Source of the DNA: Serratia inhibens
Lineage (GTDB): Bacteria; Pseudomonadota; Gammaproteobacteria; Enterobacterales; Enterobacteriaceae
Reading direction: 5' to 3'
DNA length: 64,000 nucleotides
Assembly (NCBI RefSeq): GCF_003591175.1
Contig: NZ_QYYG01000002.1
Span: forward strand, 434,001 to 498,000
Made by a program: the position numbers and the translations under genes. The notes beneath the pieces are model-generated. The model had not been told where the DNA came from and ran no database searches. It saw only the letters and a program-made list of their open reading frames with translations. The first letter of the stretch is position 1; each line of letters starts with the position of its first letter. Shown one piece after another: positions 1-12,302 of this stretch.

Positions 1-1
1 T

Positions 2-2257
2 GAAGCCCTGAGCTATCTGCTCAGGCATGCGCCTGCGGCACTGCATCTGATCGTCGGCAGCCGGTTCCATCCGAGTCTGTCGCTGTGCCGGCTGCAGGCC
101 CAGGATCAGTTGGTGGAAATCTATGATCAGGATCTGCAATTCACGCTGGAAGAAACCCGGAACTATTTCAGCCAAACGGTCGCCGTGCCGCTCAGCAATC
201 AGGATGCCCTTCGGCTGCTGTCCGCGACGGAGGGCTGGATCGCGGGCATGAAGATCGCCTCATTGTCCCCCGAATTGCGTGAAGACCCTGGGCACCTGAT
301 CCACAATCTGCGCGGGGGGACGCGATCCATCGCCCGTTACCTGAAAGAAGTGGTGCTTGATCCGCTGCCGGCGGAAGTGCTCGACTTCCTGATGCAAACG
401 GCGTTCCTCAATCGTTTGAATGCAGGACTGTGCAACGCCGTCACCGGGCGTGACGACAGCGAAGCGATGCTGGAATGGATTGAGCGGCACAACCTGTTCC
501 TGTCGGCCCTTGACGAGCAAGGCTATTGGTTCCGCTATCATCCCCTCTTGCAGGAAACCTTGGGCGTGACATTGCGCCATCGCGCCGATATCAACCTTAA
601 ACAGTTGCACGAGCGCGCCAGTCATTGGTTCGTCGAACAGCTGTTGTGGGCTGAGGCGGTACGCCATGCGCTGGCCGCCGGCAAGCCGGTTCATAGCCCC
701 GGCCAGGATGGCGCGAGCGCGCAATCTCTGGCTGAAGAGGGCGATATAGATACTCTGGTCTCCTGGATGCGTCACTTGCCGGCGAGCGTCGATCCGTCAC
801 GCATTGACCTTCAAATCAATCTGGCCTGGGCGCTGGCGCACTATTTCCGCTTCGATGAGTCGCGACAATTGCTCGACAACCTCGACCAAATGGTGGCGGA
901 CCACCGTGACGGCATGGCCCGCAGCGCCTGGATCAAGCTGCGGGTGGTGCGCGCCATCTGCGAAGCCTTTGCCGAAAACATCCCCGAGAGCCTGGCGATT
1001 GTCGAGCCTCTGCTGGCCGAAGTACCGTGCGGCGATACCTGGGTCGATGGCCTGATATGCAATATTCTCAGCTACTGCCACGTGGTTAACCAGCGCTATA
1101 GCGAGGCCCTGGCGGTCCAACGCCATATGCCCAGCCCGGACAGCCCGTTGGACAATCTGTTCGTCTCGGTGTACCGCGCTTTTATCATCGCCCAGTGCCA
1201 TCTTTGCCAGGGCGATTTGGAGAACGCTGGGCTGTATGCCGGCAATGCGTTGCGCCAGGCCGAGCGTTATACCGGCCCCCAGTCGACCAGCGGAGCGACG
1301 CTCGCGCCGCTACTGGCGGAAATCGCTTACGAGCGCAGGAGCCTTGACTCGCTCGATCATCTGCTGGCGGACAGGCTCGAGCTCATCGACCGTTTCAGCC
1401 CGCCCGACGCGTTGAGCCGTTGCTATACCTGCCTTGCGCGTCAGGCCTTGCATGACGGCATGCCGCATGAGGCGGAACGGCTGCTGGAACATGCACAGCA
1501 ACTGGCGGTGTCTCGCGGGTGGCGACGGTTGCAGGCTCTGTTGTTGGCCGAGCAAGTGAGAGTGCGTCTGCAACGAGCGGATCGCCCCGGTGCCGAGCAA
1601 CTGCAGCGGCAACTGGAACAGCTGGCGCGCCATGCCGGGATTGATGCCGAACACCCTTGCCAACGTGCGATCGCTCAGCATGCGGCACTCAGCCGCAGTC
1701 GCCTGCTGCTGGCCTCCGGCCAGGCGCCGCAAGCCTGCAAACTGCTGGCCGAACTGGTTACCGCACAGGAAAACCGACGCGACTGGCTCACCGCCGCGCG
1801 CCTGCGTGCGCTCTGGTCATTAGCCTTGTGGAAGGCCGGTAAAAACGCGGCTGCCTGCACTACGCTGCAACCGGTTCTGCAACTGGCTGAACACCCGCAC
1901 CTCATGCGAAGCTTTCTTGATGCCGGCGACAGCTTGCAGCCTTTGCTTATCCATATGCGGGAAGACCTTGCCGCCTGCAACGAGCAAGGTGCGCAGCTTC
2001 GCCTGGTAGATAAGGCCGTGCAGACCGGTGAACAGCCGCGTCAGAGCAACAATGACGTTTATTGGGGTCTCAGTGAGCGCGAACTTCAGGTATTACGCCT
2101 GATAGCCGAAGGCCAGACGAACAAAGAAATCGCTCGTTCCCTGGTTATTTCTGCACAGACCGTGAAATGGCACCTCAAGAACGCTTATGCCAAGCTCAGC
2201 GTCAACAGCCGTACCCAAGCCATGAACCGTGCACTGGAAATGAAGTTGCTGGATTAA
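2..2257 (+). CDS. LuxR-family regulator, MalT/AcoK type (5' partial)
   Basis: Large ATP-dependent LuxR-type transcriptional activator whose 5' end lies outside the window; the frame is open from base 2, giving 751 visible residues. The visible N-terminal part matches the late NTPase (STAND) region of MalT-like proteins (LIVGSR, then an [10 protein letters not shown] segment). A long helical, TPR-like middle follows, and the last ~65 residues are a LuxR helix-turn-helix ([20 protein letters not shown], then TVKWHLKN). Such proteins bind an inducer and ATP, oligomerise and activate nearby catabolic or secretion genes. The target cannot be read from the window because the following gene is on the other strand. 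Family call is firm; specific function unknown. Confidence 0.85.
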   Translation, partial: EALSYLLRHAPAALHLIVGSRFHPSLSLCRLQAQDQLVEIYDQDLQFTLEETRNYFSQTVAVPLSNQDALRLLSATEGWIAGMKIASLSPELREDPGHLIHNLRGGTRSIARYLKEVVLDPLPAEVLDFLMQTAFLNRLNAGLCNAVTGRDDSEAMLEWIERHNLFLSALDEQGYWFRYHPLLQETLGVTLRHRADINLKQLHERASHWFVEQLLWAEAVRHALAAGKPVHSPGQDGASAQSLAEEGDIDTLVSWMRHLPASVDPSRIDLQINLAWALAHYFRFDESRQLLDNLDQMVADHRDGMARSAWIKLRVVRAICEAFAENIPESLAIVEPLLAEVPCGDTWVDGLICNILSYCHVVNQRYSEALAVQRHMPSPDSPLDNLFVSVYRAFIIAQCHLCQGDLENAGLYAGNALRQAERYTGPQSTSGATLAPLLAEIAYERRSLDSLDHLLADRLELIDRFSPPDALSRCYTCLARQALHDGMPHEAERLLEHAQQLAVSRGWRRLQALLLAEQVRVRLQRADRPGAEQLQRQLEQLARHAGIDAEHPCQRAIAQHAALSRSRLLLASGQAPQACKLLAELVTAQENRRDWLTAARLRALWSLALWKAGKNAAACTTLQPVLQLAEHPHLMRSFLDAGDSLQPLLIHMREDLAACNEQGAQLRLVDKAVQTGEQPRQSNNDVYWGLSERELQVLRLIAEGQTNKEIARSLVISAQTVKWHLKNAYAKLSVNSRTQAMNRALEMKLLD

Positions 2258-2320
2258 CCGGGCGTTAAAGAACTCCCCTGAGCCAGACTCCTTCATGACG
2301 ACGATAATCAACGAGAAGGA

Positions 2321-2343
2321 AAAGCCCTGCATTCAGGGCTTTT
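2321..2343 (+). terminator. Rho-independent terminator after the LuxR gene
   Basis: Hairpin AAAGCCCTG / CAGGGCTTT with a short loop, running straight into a T tract, 64 nt after the regulator stop. The A-rich left arm would also serve the convergent yagU-like gene. Confidence 0.75.
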
Positions 2344-2360
2344 ATGCCTACCGCATGGGC

Positions 2361-2924
2361 TTAACGGAACGGTGAGCCGAGAGGAACTTCCGCATCCGGC
2401 TGATGCGTTATTCTGTTGCGCAGGTCACGCCGAACAAGTTCGATCGCCCAGAACCAGAATGCATGCCCCACTATTTCTGAAACATACTCCTCGGCAGGCA
2501 GCATGGATAAAGGCGGCGTCAGACCCAGCAATGGGAAACTGATGCCGTGAACGAACACCGTGGCAATTAAGCCGGCGAGCACGCCCTGCCAGAGTTTTAC
2601 TTTCGGGAAGACTTCGGCAACCACGCAGTAACCGATGGCAAACACCAACGAGAAAATAATGTGCGTCACCATAACCGGATTGATCACATGCTCCGAAAAG
2701 GTGTAAACCGTTGCCGTGGGATCTATGCCCAAATAATCTCTCAGGAAAAGATACGGTGGATTAAATTCCGCGCGTCCATCCAGAATGGTCCTTGGCGGAA
2801 GCGGAACTTCTGCGCCCCACTTAACGAAGGCAGACAACAGCCCGGCGATAACGCCGACAAAAAGCGCGACGCCATAACGGCGTCTTTCCCGCGGAGTTTG
2901 CACCAAAAAATCCCTAATTTTCAT
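2361..2924 (-). CDS. yagU: YagU-like inner membrane protein (DUF1440)
   Basis: A 187-residue protein resembling E. coli YagU, an inner membrane protein linked to acid resistance. Hydrophobic segments lie at about residues 17-37, 85-106, 110-135 and 150-165, with a periplasmic-looking loop containing [14 protein letters not shown] between the first two. The C-terminus is polar. It is convergent with the preceding regulator and divergent from katG; a CRP/FNR-like site sits about 65 nt upstream of its start. The ATG at 2924 is the only sensible start. The molecular role of the family is poorly known. Confidence 0.75.
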   Translation of the reverse strand: MKIRDFLVQTPRERRRYGVALFVGVIAGLLSAFVKWGAEVPLPPRTILDGRAEFNPPYLFLRDYLGIDPTATVYTFSEHVINPVMVTHIIFSLVFAIGYCVVAEVFPKVKLWQGVLAGLIATVFVHGISFPLLGLTPPLSMLPAEEYVSEIVGHAFWFWAIELVRRDLRNRITHQPDAEVPLGSPFR

Positions 2925-5527
<2,603 letters not shown>

Positions 5528-5553
5528 GCATCGTTTAAAGATCGTTAAAACAG

Positions 5554-5583
5554 CCCGCTTGAGGCCACTCAGGCGGGTTTTTT
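5554..5583 (+). terminator. Terminator of katG
   Basis: Stem CCCGCTTGAG / CTCAGGCGGG (one G-U pair), four-base loop, followed by six T residues; 27 nt after the katG stop. Confidence 0.85.
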
Positions 5584-5680
5584 GTATCTATCTCCCGCAC
5601 TTGTCAGTCCCGGCCAGGCAACGTTCGGCATACTCCGGCGGGTTTATCGTGGCCGGATGAAATCAGTACAAATGCGGATC

Positions 5681-6580
5681 TCAGCCAGCCTCGCGTATCC
5701 GCTTGATATCGCGTAAAGGAGGCGCACCAAACAGGCGGGTATATTCACGGCTGAACTGCGAGGCGCTCTCATACCCGACCCGCACCGCCGCGCTGCCGGC
5801 ATCCAGCCCTTCATTCATCATCACCTGCCGAGCCTCCTGCAAACGCAGGCTCTTCAAATATTGCAGGGGGCTCATGCCGGTCAGAGCGCGGAAGTGCTGC
5901 CTGAATGTCGATGGACTCATGCAGGCTTTGGCGGCCAAGGCTTCCATCGACAAGTCCTGCGCAAAATTGACTTTGAGCCACGACAACACCCGGGCGATTT
6001 GCTGGCTTGGCGATCCCTGCGCGACCAAATTCCGTAATGTCGGCCCATGCTGCCCGTTCAGTAACCGGATCGTGATTTCCTGCAAGATCAGCGGATAAAT
6101 CGATGGCATCAACGTCGGCTCACCCAACAACGCAACCAGCCGGCTCACCGCCTCAAGTAAACCATCGTCCAGTTCAACCACCGAAACGGCCCTGCCGCCG
6201 GACGCTTTCGCTCCGGCAACGAAATCCGGGTCCGTCGCCAGCTGTGAGATAAGCCGGGCATCCAGTTCCAGGCGCACCCCCAGGTAGGGCTCGGCGACGC
6301 TGGCCTGGGTGACATAAGACACCACCGGCAGATCAACCGAGGTAATCAGCGACTGTCCAGGCCCGTAGTCGAAGATCTCATTGCCAAGCGTGACCCGCTT
6401 TCCGCCCTGGACGGTTAGCCCCACCCCCAGTCCGTAGATACAGGGCATCGGCGCCGTGACGGCATTTCTGCGGTAAATCATCAGTGCAGGTATGGCGGTA
6501 GGGTAATCGCCATCGGCAGCGGCAATATCTGCCACCAGACTGGCCAGCGCCGCGTTGTTCGCTCTGGTGTGGGTCAGCAT
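5681..6580 (-). CDS. AraC-family regulator (AraC_N type)
   Basis: A 299-residue AraC/XylS-type regulator. Residues ~1-170 form an AraC_N-type cupin arm (VMSYVTQ-like and LELDARLISQL segments). Residues ~190-290 carry the two helix-turn-helix units (MEALAAKACMSPSTFRQHFR and VGYESASQFSREYTRLFG). I prefer the ATG at 6580 (MLTHTRANN); an in-frame ATG at 6625, preceded by a GA-rich stretch, would add 15 hydrophobic residues and cannot be excluded. It is divergent from a flavodoxin-fold reductase, the usual layout for AraC_N regulators that control a neighbouring oxidoreductase, so that gene is its likely target. Confidence 0.85.
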   Translation of the reverse strand: MLTHTRANNAALASLVADIAAADGDYPTAIPALMIYRRNAVTAPMPCIYGLGVGLTVQGGKRVTLGNEIFDYGPGQSLITSVDLPVVSYVTQASVAEPYLGVRLELDARLISQLATDPDFVAGAKASGGRAVSVVELDDGLLEAVSRLVALLGEPTLMPSIYPLILQEITIRLLNGQHGPTLRNLVAQGSPSQQIARVLSWLKVNFAQDLSMEALAAKACMSPSTFRQHFRALTGMSPLQYLKSLRLQEARQVMMNEGLDAGSAAVRVGYESASQFSREYTRLFGAPPLRDIKRIREAG

Positions 6581-6776
6581 TGGGTTCGTTCTCGTAATAA
6601 GCAGGGTCAGCAAAAAGTCTATCATCTCGCCGCCCTCTTATTGCAGATATCAATGCCAATCCGTTGAATCAGGCAAGAATTGAATCAAATCCGGCAAGCG
6701 CTCCGCACCTTGTTCCGGCGATACTGTTCGCCATCGAGACATCGTCTTGGCCCTTATCCATTACACAGGTTCAATT

Positions 6777-7370
6777 ATGAAAAACGTTCTGATAATCAAC
6801 ACGCACCAGCTATACGAAGGCATGTCTTCAGGCGGCTTGAATGCGACCCTGCTCGGCGTGATCCGCGACGAGATGGAAACGCGCGGCCATAAAGTGCAGC
6901 AGACCGCCATCGAGCAAGGTTACGATATTGCCGAAGAGGTGAGAAAGCACCTCTGGGCCGACATCATCATTCTGCAATCGCCGGTTTACTGGTTCGGCAC
7001 CCCCTGGATCTACAAAAAGTATGCCGACGAAGTCTTTACCGCCGGGTTGATGCAACAAAGCATGCTGGTTGATGACGGCAGAACCCGCCAGGACCCGGAC
7101 CGGCAATACGGCAGCGGCGGAAAAATGCAGGGCAAAAAATACATGCTGTCGTTAACCTGGAACGCCCCGCAGCAGGCATTTGACGATAATAATCAGCAGC
7201 TCTTCGCCGGCAAGTCCGTCGATGACATCTTCGTCAGCAATACCGCCAATTATAAATTCTGCGGCGTCGATATCGTTCCCGCCTTCTCGTGTTTCGACGT
7301 GATTAAATCACCGGACATCAGCAATGACATAGAACGGCTGAAACAGCACCTGACGAACGTATTCGGCTAA
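6777..7370 (+). CDS. NAD(P)H dehydrogenase (quinone), MdaB-like flavoprotein
   Basis: A 197-residue flavodoxin-like-fold protein of the MdaB/Kef-regulator family, which reduces quinones with NAD(P)H using FAD. The opening MKNVLIINTHQLYEGMSSGGLN is the phosphate-binding loop region; IILQSPVYWFGTPWIYKKYAD is the characteristic flavin-contact segment at ~residues 64-84, and LSLTWNAPQQAF follows at ~125. The ATG at 6777 gives the canonical N-terminus; an upstream in-frame start adds ten residues unlike the family. It is transcribed away from the AraC regulator and probably controlled by it, giving a small quinone-stress unit. Confidence 0.88.
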   Translation: MKNVLIINTHQLYEGMSSGGLNATLLGVIRDEMETRGHKVQQTAIEQGYDIAEEVRKHLWADIIILQSPVYWFGTPWIYKKYADEVFTAGLMQQSMLVDDGRTRQDPDRQYGSGGKMQGKKYMLSLTWNAPQQAFDDNNQQLFAGKSVDDIFVSNTANYKFCGVDIVPAFSCFDVIKSPDISNDIERLKQHLTNVFG

Positions 7371-7427
7371 GCAACGCCGCATTTCCCGCTTCATCATTTT
7401 CGACCGCTGGCGATCTCTGCCGCAATC

Positions 7428-7456
7428 CCCGCTTAAGGCAACTTAAGCGGGCTTTT
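7428..7456. terminator. Strong terminator that contains the LysR stop codon
   Basis: Perfect 10-bp stem CCCGCTTAAG / CTTAAGCGGG with a four-base loop, then CTTTTTG on the plus strand. It ends the flavoprotein gene. The TAA stop of the convergent LysR gene (7443-7445) lies inside the right arm. An almost identical stem recurs after tRNA-Asn at 17953-17985. Confidence 0.85.
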
Positions 7457-8375
7457 TGTTTTCAGGCCCCTTCCCCCTTTCAGCCTCACCAGAAGAGAGC
7501 AGCCTTTCGCCAAGAAAATCGATAAAAACTCGCAGCTTAGGCGCCAGATATTTACTGGACGGCCAGATGACCCGGAACGTCCCCTGGTGCTCGGTGCAAC
7601 TCTCCAGTACCCTGCACAGCTCGCCGCGCCGCAACGCCTCTTGCACCATAAAATCCGGCAGGCAAGCGATACCCAGCCCGGCCTGGGCTACCTGCACCAG
7701 CGCCTCGGTGGTATTGCAAATCATTGTGGCCGGCAACTCCGTCAGGACTTCGCCCGGCAATAGCCGCAGCGGCCAGGGCTCAAACCGCCCTGTGGTGGGG
7801 AATTTATGCTGCAGGCAGGCGTGGCCGAGCAAATCTGCGGGTTTCTCCGGCACGCCGCGCCGTTTTAAATAGTCCGGCGACGCCACCAACACCAGTTCGA
7901 AAACGCCCAACCGGCGGGATACCAGCCGTGAATCGACCGGTTCGCCGGTGCGCACCACCGCGTCAAACCCCTCTTCAACGATGTCGACCAGACGGTCGGA
8001 AAAATCCACGTCCAGCTCGATATCCGGATACCGATGCATAAAAGCCGTCAGCACCGGCATCATCAGCCCGCTGACCAGCGGCAGGCTGATACGCAGCTTG
8101 CCACGCGGCGCGGCCCGAGTGTCCGCCAGTTCAAGCTCGGCGGCGGCTATCTCCGCCAAAATGCGGCGGCAGCGTTCAAGAAACAATGCGCCTTCGGCTG
8201 TCAACGTCACGCTGCGGGTGCTGCGGTGAAACAAGCGCACTTCCAACCGTTCCTCCATGCGTGCCACGCTTTTACCCACGGCGGAGGACGATACGCCCAA
8301 TTGCCGACCGGCATCAGAGAAACTGCGCGTTTCCGCGACCTGAACAAACGCCAGAATACCGCTGAGACTGTCCAT
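7443..8375 (-). CDS. LysR-family regulator
   Basis: A 310-residue LysR-type regulator. Winged helix at residues 1-60 (LGVSSSAVGKSVARMEERL); effector domain from ~90 with DAVVRTGEPVDSRLVSRRLG and a C-terminal QVAQAGLGIACLPDFMV motif typical of the group near aldo/keto reductases and MFS pumps. The ATG at 8375 gives the standard N-terminus MDSLSGILAF; the open frame runs 96 codons further upstream but that part is noncoding-like and overlaps the divergent gene. It is divergent from the DHA2 pump, which is the likely target. A short inverted repeat GGAC-N6-GTCC at 8394-8407 could be an operator half. Confidence 0.88.
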   Translation of the reverse strand: MDSLSGILAFVQVAETRSFSDAGRQLGVSSSAVGKSVARMEERLEVRLFHRSTRSVTLTAEGALFLERCRRILAEIAAAELELADTRAAPRGKLRISLPLVSGLMMPVLTAFMHRYPDIELDVDFSDRLVDIVEEGFDAVVRTGEPVDSRLVSRRLGVFELVLVASPDYLKRRGVPEKPADLLGHACLQHKFPTTGRFEPWPLRLLPGEVLTELPATMICNTTEALVQVAQAGLGIACLPDFMVQEALRRGELCRVLESCTEHQGTFRVIWPSSKYLAPKLRVFIDFLGERLLSSGEAERGKGPENKKPA

Positions 8376-8393
8376 GATGTCCTCTGTTATTTT

Positions 8394-8407
8394 GGACGTT
8401 TTTGTCC
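8394..8407. promoter_or_regulatory. Inverted repeat in LysR/MFS divergent promoter
   Basis: GGAC-GTTTTT-GTCC, 19 nt upstream of the LysR start and 122 nt upstream of the pump start. Candidate autoregulatory site; not verified. Confidence 0.3.
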
Positions 8408-8528
8408 GATATCTATGGAAATTTAGCCTATTTTTCTTCAGTGCGGGAGGGATTATGTTGATGGCTATGCAGTGATAACGCTGCGCAGCCCCGTTTATGG
8501 GCCTTTCCATTATGTGCAAGATGAAAAC

Positions 8529-10064
8529 ATGACGCAGATAACTTCCACCGCAGACCGCATTGAGATTCGGGTATGGCTGCAATTGCTGGCCGCCTGCCTG
8601 ACCGGTATTCTTATTCCTTTGAGCTTCACCGGCCCGGCGGTGGTGCTGCCTTCCATCAGCCACTCGCTGGGCGGCACCGCCGTACAGCTGAGCTGGGTGG
8701 TTAACGGTTATATCCTCACCTATGGCAGCGCAATGATGGCCGCCGGCAGCCTGACCGACATTTATGGACGCAAGCGCATCTGGCTGCTCGGGCTGGGCGC
8801 GTTCACCCTCCTGACTCTAATGATCCCTTACTCCCCCTCGGTTGTGGGGATAGATATCCTGCGGCTGGCGCAAGGTCTGGCCGGCGCGGCCGCGTTCGCC
8901 GGTGCCATGTCATCGCTGGCGCAGACCTTCCACGGGCCGGTGCGCACCCGGGTATTCAGCCTGCTGGGCACCACGTTCGGCATTGGCCTGGCTTTCGGGC
9001 CGCTGGCATCCGGCTGGCTGGTGGTTACGGCAGGCTGGCAATGGGTGTTTATCGCCACCGCATTGATTGCCGTTGTGGGGTTTGCGCTGGTGCTGTTCGC
9101 GGCCATCGAGTCGCGCAACCCCCATGCGGCGGGGCTGGACTGGCCCGGCGCGATCAGTTTCACCGCTGCGCTGACGTTATTCACCTACGCGATCCTGCTC
9201 GCGCCGGAAAACGGCTGGCGCAGCCTGTCGGTAGCCGGTTCATTGTTGTTATCCCTGGGGGTGTTTATTGGCTTCGTGCTGATTGAACGGCGGGTGGCGC
9301 GGCCAATGCTCGATTTGACCTTGTTCCGTAGCCCCCGCTTTATTGGGGTTCAGGTACTGGCCGCCTCGCCGGCATTCTTCTTTGTGGTGCTGATCGTCAT
9401 GCTGCCGGGCCGCTTTATCGGCATTAACGGGCAGAGCGCATTCGAGGCCGGCAAAACCATGATTGCCCTGGCGGCGCCCTTGCTGATAGTGCCCTTTATC
9501 GCGGCACTGTTGGCGCGGCGCTTTACCTCTGGCCTGCTCTCCGGCGTCGGGTTGCTGTTGACCGCCGCAGGATTGGCCTGGCTCGCTCATGGGTTAACGG
9601 GAAATAGCGCTAACGGCCTGATAGTACCGATGCTGTTGATCGGCACCGGTATCGGCCTGCCCTGGGGATTGATGGATGCGATGGCGGTCAGCGTGGTGGA
9701 AAAAGAGCGGGCGGGTATGGCGACCGGCATTTTCAACGCGGTACGTGTCTCAGCCGATGGCATCGCCATCGCGATTGCCGGCGCGGTGCTCGCCTTGCTG
9801 ATTCAGGGTGGCCTGCTTGACGTACTGTCCGGCGCTGCCGATACGCACTCCATCACCGAAGCGGCCAACCGTGCGGCGCTGGGCGATCTCGACCATGCCG
9901 CCGCATTGCTGCCCGGCCAACGCCGGCTGACGCTGCAGATCTATGATCAGGCATTCCGCACCCTGCTTTATCTGCTGGCCGTTGGCGCAGCCGGCACCGC
10001 ATTGCTGGTGTTTATGTTATTGGGCCGTTTGCATGCGCATGACGGCGCGGCACAAGAAAAGTAA
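8529..10064 (+). CDS. MFS transporter, DHA2 (EmrB/QacA) family
   Basis: A 511-residue, probably 14-helix proton-driven efflux pump of the inner membrane. Family signs are GPAVVLPSISHSLG in the first helix, WVVNGYILTYGSAMMAAGSL and then DIYGRKR (motif A) between helices 2 and 3, and a GxxxGPxxxG-like stretch GIGLAFGPLASGW (motif C) in helix 5. The ATG at 8529 begins MTQITSTADRIEI, a normal short cytoplasmic lead. It faces away from the LysR gene, which probably controls it. Substrate unknown; the group exports drugs and small organic compounds. It ends 10 nt before the convergent sotB. Confidence 0.88.
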   Translation: MTQITSTADRIEIRVWLQLLAACLTGILIPLSFTGPAVVLPSISHSLGGTAVQLSWVVNGYILTYGSAMMAAGSLTDIYGRKRIWLLGLGAFTLLTLMIPYSPSVVGIDILRLAQGLAGAAAFAGAMSSLAQTFHGPVRTRVFSLLGTTFGIGLAFGPLASGWLVVTAGWQWVFIATALIAVVGFALVLFAAIESRNPHAAGLDWPGAISFTAALTLFTYAILLAPENGWRSLSVAGSLLLSLGVFIGFVLIERRVARPMLDLTLFRSPRFIGVQVLAASPAFFFVVLIVMLPGRFIGINGQSAFEAGKTMIALAAPLLIVPFIAALLARRFTSGLLSGVGLLLTAAGLAWLAHGLTGNSANGLIVPMLLIGTGIGLPWGLMDAMAVSVVEKERAGMATGIFNAVRVSADGIAIAIAGAVLALLIQGGLLDVLSGAADTHSITEAANRAALGDLDHAAALLPGQRRLTLQIYDQAFRTLLYLLAVGAAGTALLVFMLLGRLHAHDGAAQEK

Positions 10065-10074
10065 ACGCCAGCCG

Positions 10075-11262
10075 TCAGGCCCGGTGCTGCAATAAACGCT
10101 CGCTGCGATAGAAGCTAACCAGGCACCAGCCCAGAGCAATCAGCGCCAGCGGCGCGCCGACAAAGCCGATGTTGCCCATGCCCAGGTGCAGGCTGACCTG
10201 ATTGCCCAACAGCGCACCGGCGCCGATACCGAAATTGTACAACCCGGAGTAGATAGACATCGCGACGTCGGTGGCATCCGGCGCCAAGTTCAACACCTTG
10301 GCCTGCATCGACAGGCCAATCGCCATGATCGCCACGCCCCATACCGCAAACAGCAGCGTCAGGTGGGTTTCATCACCGGAGGCCGGCAGCAGCAGCAGCA
10401 GGCTTAACATCAACAGTGCGATGGCGCCGATGAAAAAGCCCGACGGGAAACGCTCGCTGAAACGGCTGAACAACAGGCTGCCGAAAATGCCCGCGGCGCC
10501 GAACAGCAACAGCATCAGGGTGGTGAAGTTTTCCGACAGCCCGGCCACGGTCTGGATAAAGGGTTCGATATAGCTGTAGGCAGTAAAATGCGCCGTCACC
10601 ACGATAATGGTCAGCATGTACAGGCGAACCAGCGCGGGGCGCTTAAACAGCACCGGCACGCTGGCCAGTGAACCGGAATGCTCGCTTTTCAGTACCGGCA
10701 GCAGACGCCACAGCAGCACCAACGCGAAAGTAGCGCAGACCGCAATGCCGATAAAGGTCATGCGCCAACCCAGCAACTGGCCGACGATGCGCCCCAACGG
10801 CAGGCCAAGTACCATCGCCAGCGCGGTGCCGCCCGCCAGCATGCTCAACGCGTGCGCTTTCTTGCCTGCCGGAGCAACACGAATCGCCAGCGAGGCGGTG
10901 ATCGACCAGAATACCGAGTGGGCCAACGCGACCCCGGCGCGGGAAATCACCAGCGTGGTGAAGTTCCACGCCACGGCGGTCAACACATGGCTGGCGATAA
11001 ACAGAACAAACACCCCGATCAGCAGTTTGCGGCGCTCAATCTTGCTGGTCAGCAGCATGCACACCAGTGAGGCAGCGGCGACGATCCAGGCGTAAATCGT
11101 GATGATCAGCCCGACCTGCTCGGTTTGCATCGAGAAACTTTGGGCGATATCGCTCAATAGCCCGACCGGAATAAACTCGGTGGTATTGAAGATAAAGGCC
11201 GAGATGGCGAGGACAACCACGCGCAACCAGGCGGTCGAGCGTGAGACGTGGGTTTGTTCCAT
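10075..11262 (-). CDS. sotB: Sugar efflux transporter SotB
   Basis: A 395-residue 12-helix MFS protein closely resembling E. coli SotB (YdeA), which exports arabinose and IPTG-like sugars. Matching blocks include [57 protein letters not shown] and [17 protein letters not shown]. The ATG at 11262 ([16 protein letters not shown]) aligns with the E. coli start; the open frame extends 23 codons further without support. Convergent with the DHA2 pump. Nothing in the 315-base upstream gap identifies its regulator. Confidence 0.93.
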   Translation of the reverse strand: MEQTHVSRSTAWLRVVVLAISAFIFNTTEFIPVGLLSDIAQSFSMQTEQVGLIITIYAWIVAAASLVCMLLTSKIERRKLLIGVFVLFIASHVLTAVAWNFTTLVISRAGVALAHSVFWSITASLAIRVAPAGKKAHALSMLAGGTALAMVLGLPLGRIVGQLLGWRMTFIGIAVCATFALVLLWRLLPVLKSEHSGSLASVPVLFKRPALVRLYMLTIIVVTAHFTAYSYIEPFIQTVAGLSENFTTLMLLLFGAAGIFGSLLFSRFSERFPSGFFIGAIALLMLSLLLLLPASGDETHLTLLFAVWGVAIMAIGLSMQAKVLNLAPDATDVAMSIYSGLYNFGIGAGALLGNQVSLHLGMGNIGFVGAPLALIALGWCLVSFYRSERLLQHRA

Positions 11263-11577
11263 ATTTAACGGGGTCCGGACAGATGCGAGCAGTAGCGATA
11301 TTTTAACCAACTGCAGTTTAAAATGCGACATGCGTCACATTTTTATTGTGCTGTATTTTTCGACAACATGCTCAGGCCGGCACCTGGCTTGTTGCTGAAC
11401 AGGAACACCCGTTGCCGGTAAATCTGCCGGGTCGATCCCCGCTTCACCCTGCCTGTCTCAGTACAGGCCGTTACCACTCCCGCATGGCGAAATGCTGTGC
11501 TAATCTGTTGAACTCATACCTTTTTTTCTCACAGTATTTGATCGCCCGTCAGTCGCACCTTATTTAACGAGGACACC
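11263..11577. other. Intergenic region between sotB and hydroxylase gene
   Basis: About 315 bases holding two divergent promoters. I see no gene, RNA or clear operator. A GAGG ribosome site precedes the ATG at 11578. Confidence 0.4.
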
Positions 11578-12264
11578 ATGTCATTTATCTATGATTGGGC
11601 AGTGCTGCGGTTACGCGATATTTACGATCGCCGCATCACCGGCGCGCCGATGCTCGACAGCGATCGCCTGTTTCCCGATGCACAACGTTTTACCGCAGCC
11701 TGGCCGCAGATACGTGATGAGGCGCTGAGCATTGCCCAGGATCTGCGCAATATCCCGCGTTTTCACGAGATCATGAGCGAACAGGCGTCGATCTCCGCCA
11801 ACGATGCGCGTGACTGGCGGATGTTTATCATGCAGGCCTATGGCCAGCCGATAACCCGCAATCTTGTACGCTGCCCGACGCTGGCCGGGCTGATCGCCAC
11901 CTCACCGGACGTGCTTTCCGCCTCACTGTCCTTCCTGGCGCCCGGCAAACAGGTACCGGCGCACCGTGGCCCGTTTCGCGGCATTCTGCGCGGTTACCTG
12001 GTGCTGTCGATGCCCAAACGCGCCGACGGCGTTCCCGCTGCGGTGCTGAAAGTCGATGGCCGCGAATACCGGCTGAACGAAGGCGAATTTATGCTGTGGG
12101 ATGACACCTTCGAACACGAAGTGTGGAATGACAGCGAGGAAGTGCGCACCGTGCTGCTGCTGGATATTCGCCGCCGTGATTTGTCCGCCGGCCTGCGCAT
12201 GTTGTCCAGCGGCATCATCGCGCTGGTGCGGCTGAACGTGCGCTGGATCCAGCGCCAGTTTTGA
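11578..12264 (+). CDS. Aspartyl/asparaginyl beta-hydroxylase-domain protein
   Basis: A 228-residue cupin-fold, Fe(II)/2-oxoglutarate-dependent hydroxylase-like protein. The domain covers most of the chain. The two candidate iron histidines are in VPAHRGPFRG (~residue 126) and FEHEVWNDSEE (~residue 180), with the 2-oxoglutarate-binding arginine in the VRTVLLLDIRR strand. LpxO, which hydroxylates lipid A acyl chains, belongs to the same domain family but is longer and membrane anchored; this protein ends in a mildly hydrophobic helix (GIIALVRLNVRWIQ). Substrate could be a lipid A chain, a peptide or a free amino acid; unresolved. It stands alone, convergent with the liv operon. Confidence 0.75.
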   Translation: MSFIYDWAVLRLRDIYDRRITGAPMLDSDRLFPDAQRFTAAWPQIRDEALSIAQDLRNIPRFHEIMSEQASISANDARDWRMFIMQAYGQPITRNLVRCPTLAGLIATSPDVLSASLSFLAPGKQVPAHRGPFRGILRGYLVLSMPKRADGVPAAVLKVDGREYRLNEGEFMLWDDTFEHEVWNDSEEVRTVLLLDIRRRDLSAGLRMLSSGIIALVRLNVRWIQRQF

Positions 12265-12271
12265 ATCGATG

Positions 12272-12294
12272 GCCGGGAGCCTCCTTGCCCCGGC
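12272..12294. terminator. Hairpin between convergent hydroxylase and livF genes
   Basis: GCCGGG / CCCGGC stem in the 38-base convergent gap. It lacks a T tract, so it may be a weak or RNA-stabilising hairpin. Confidence 0.35.
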
Positions 12295-12302
12295 TCGGCG
12301 GT

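Noticed and set aside
11578..12264. Naming the hydroxylase LpxO
   Set aside because: It shares the domain but is shorter and lacks the clear membrane anchors of LpxO, and there are no lipid A genes nearby.
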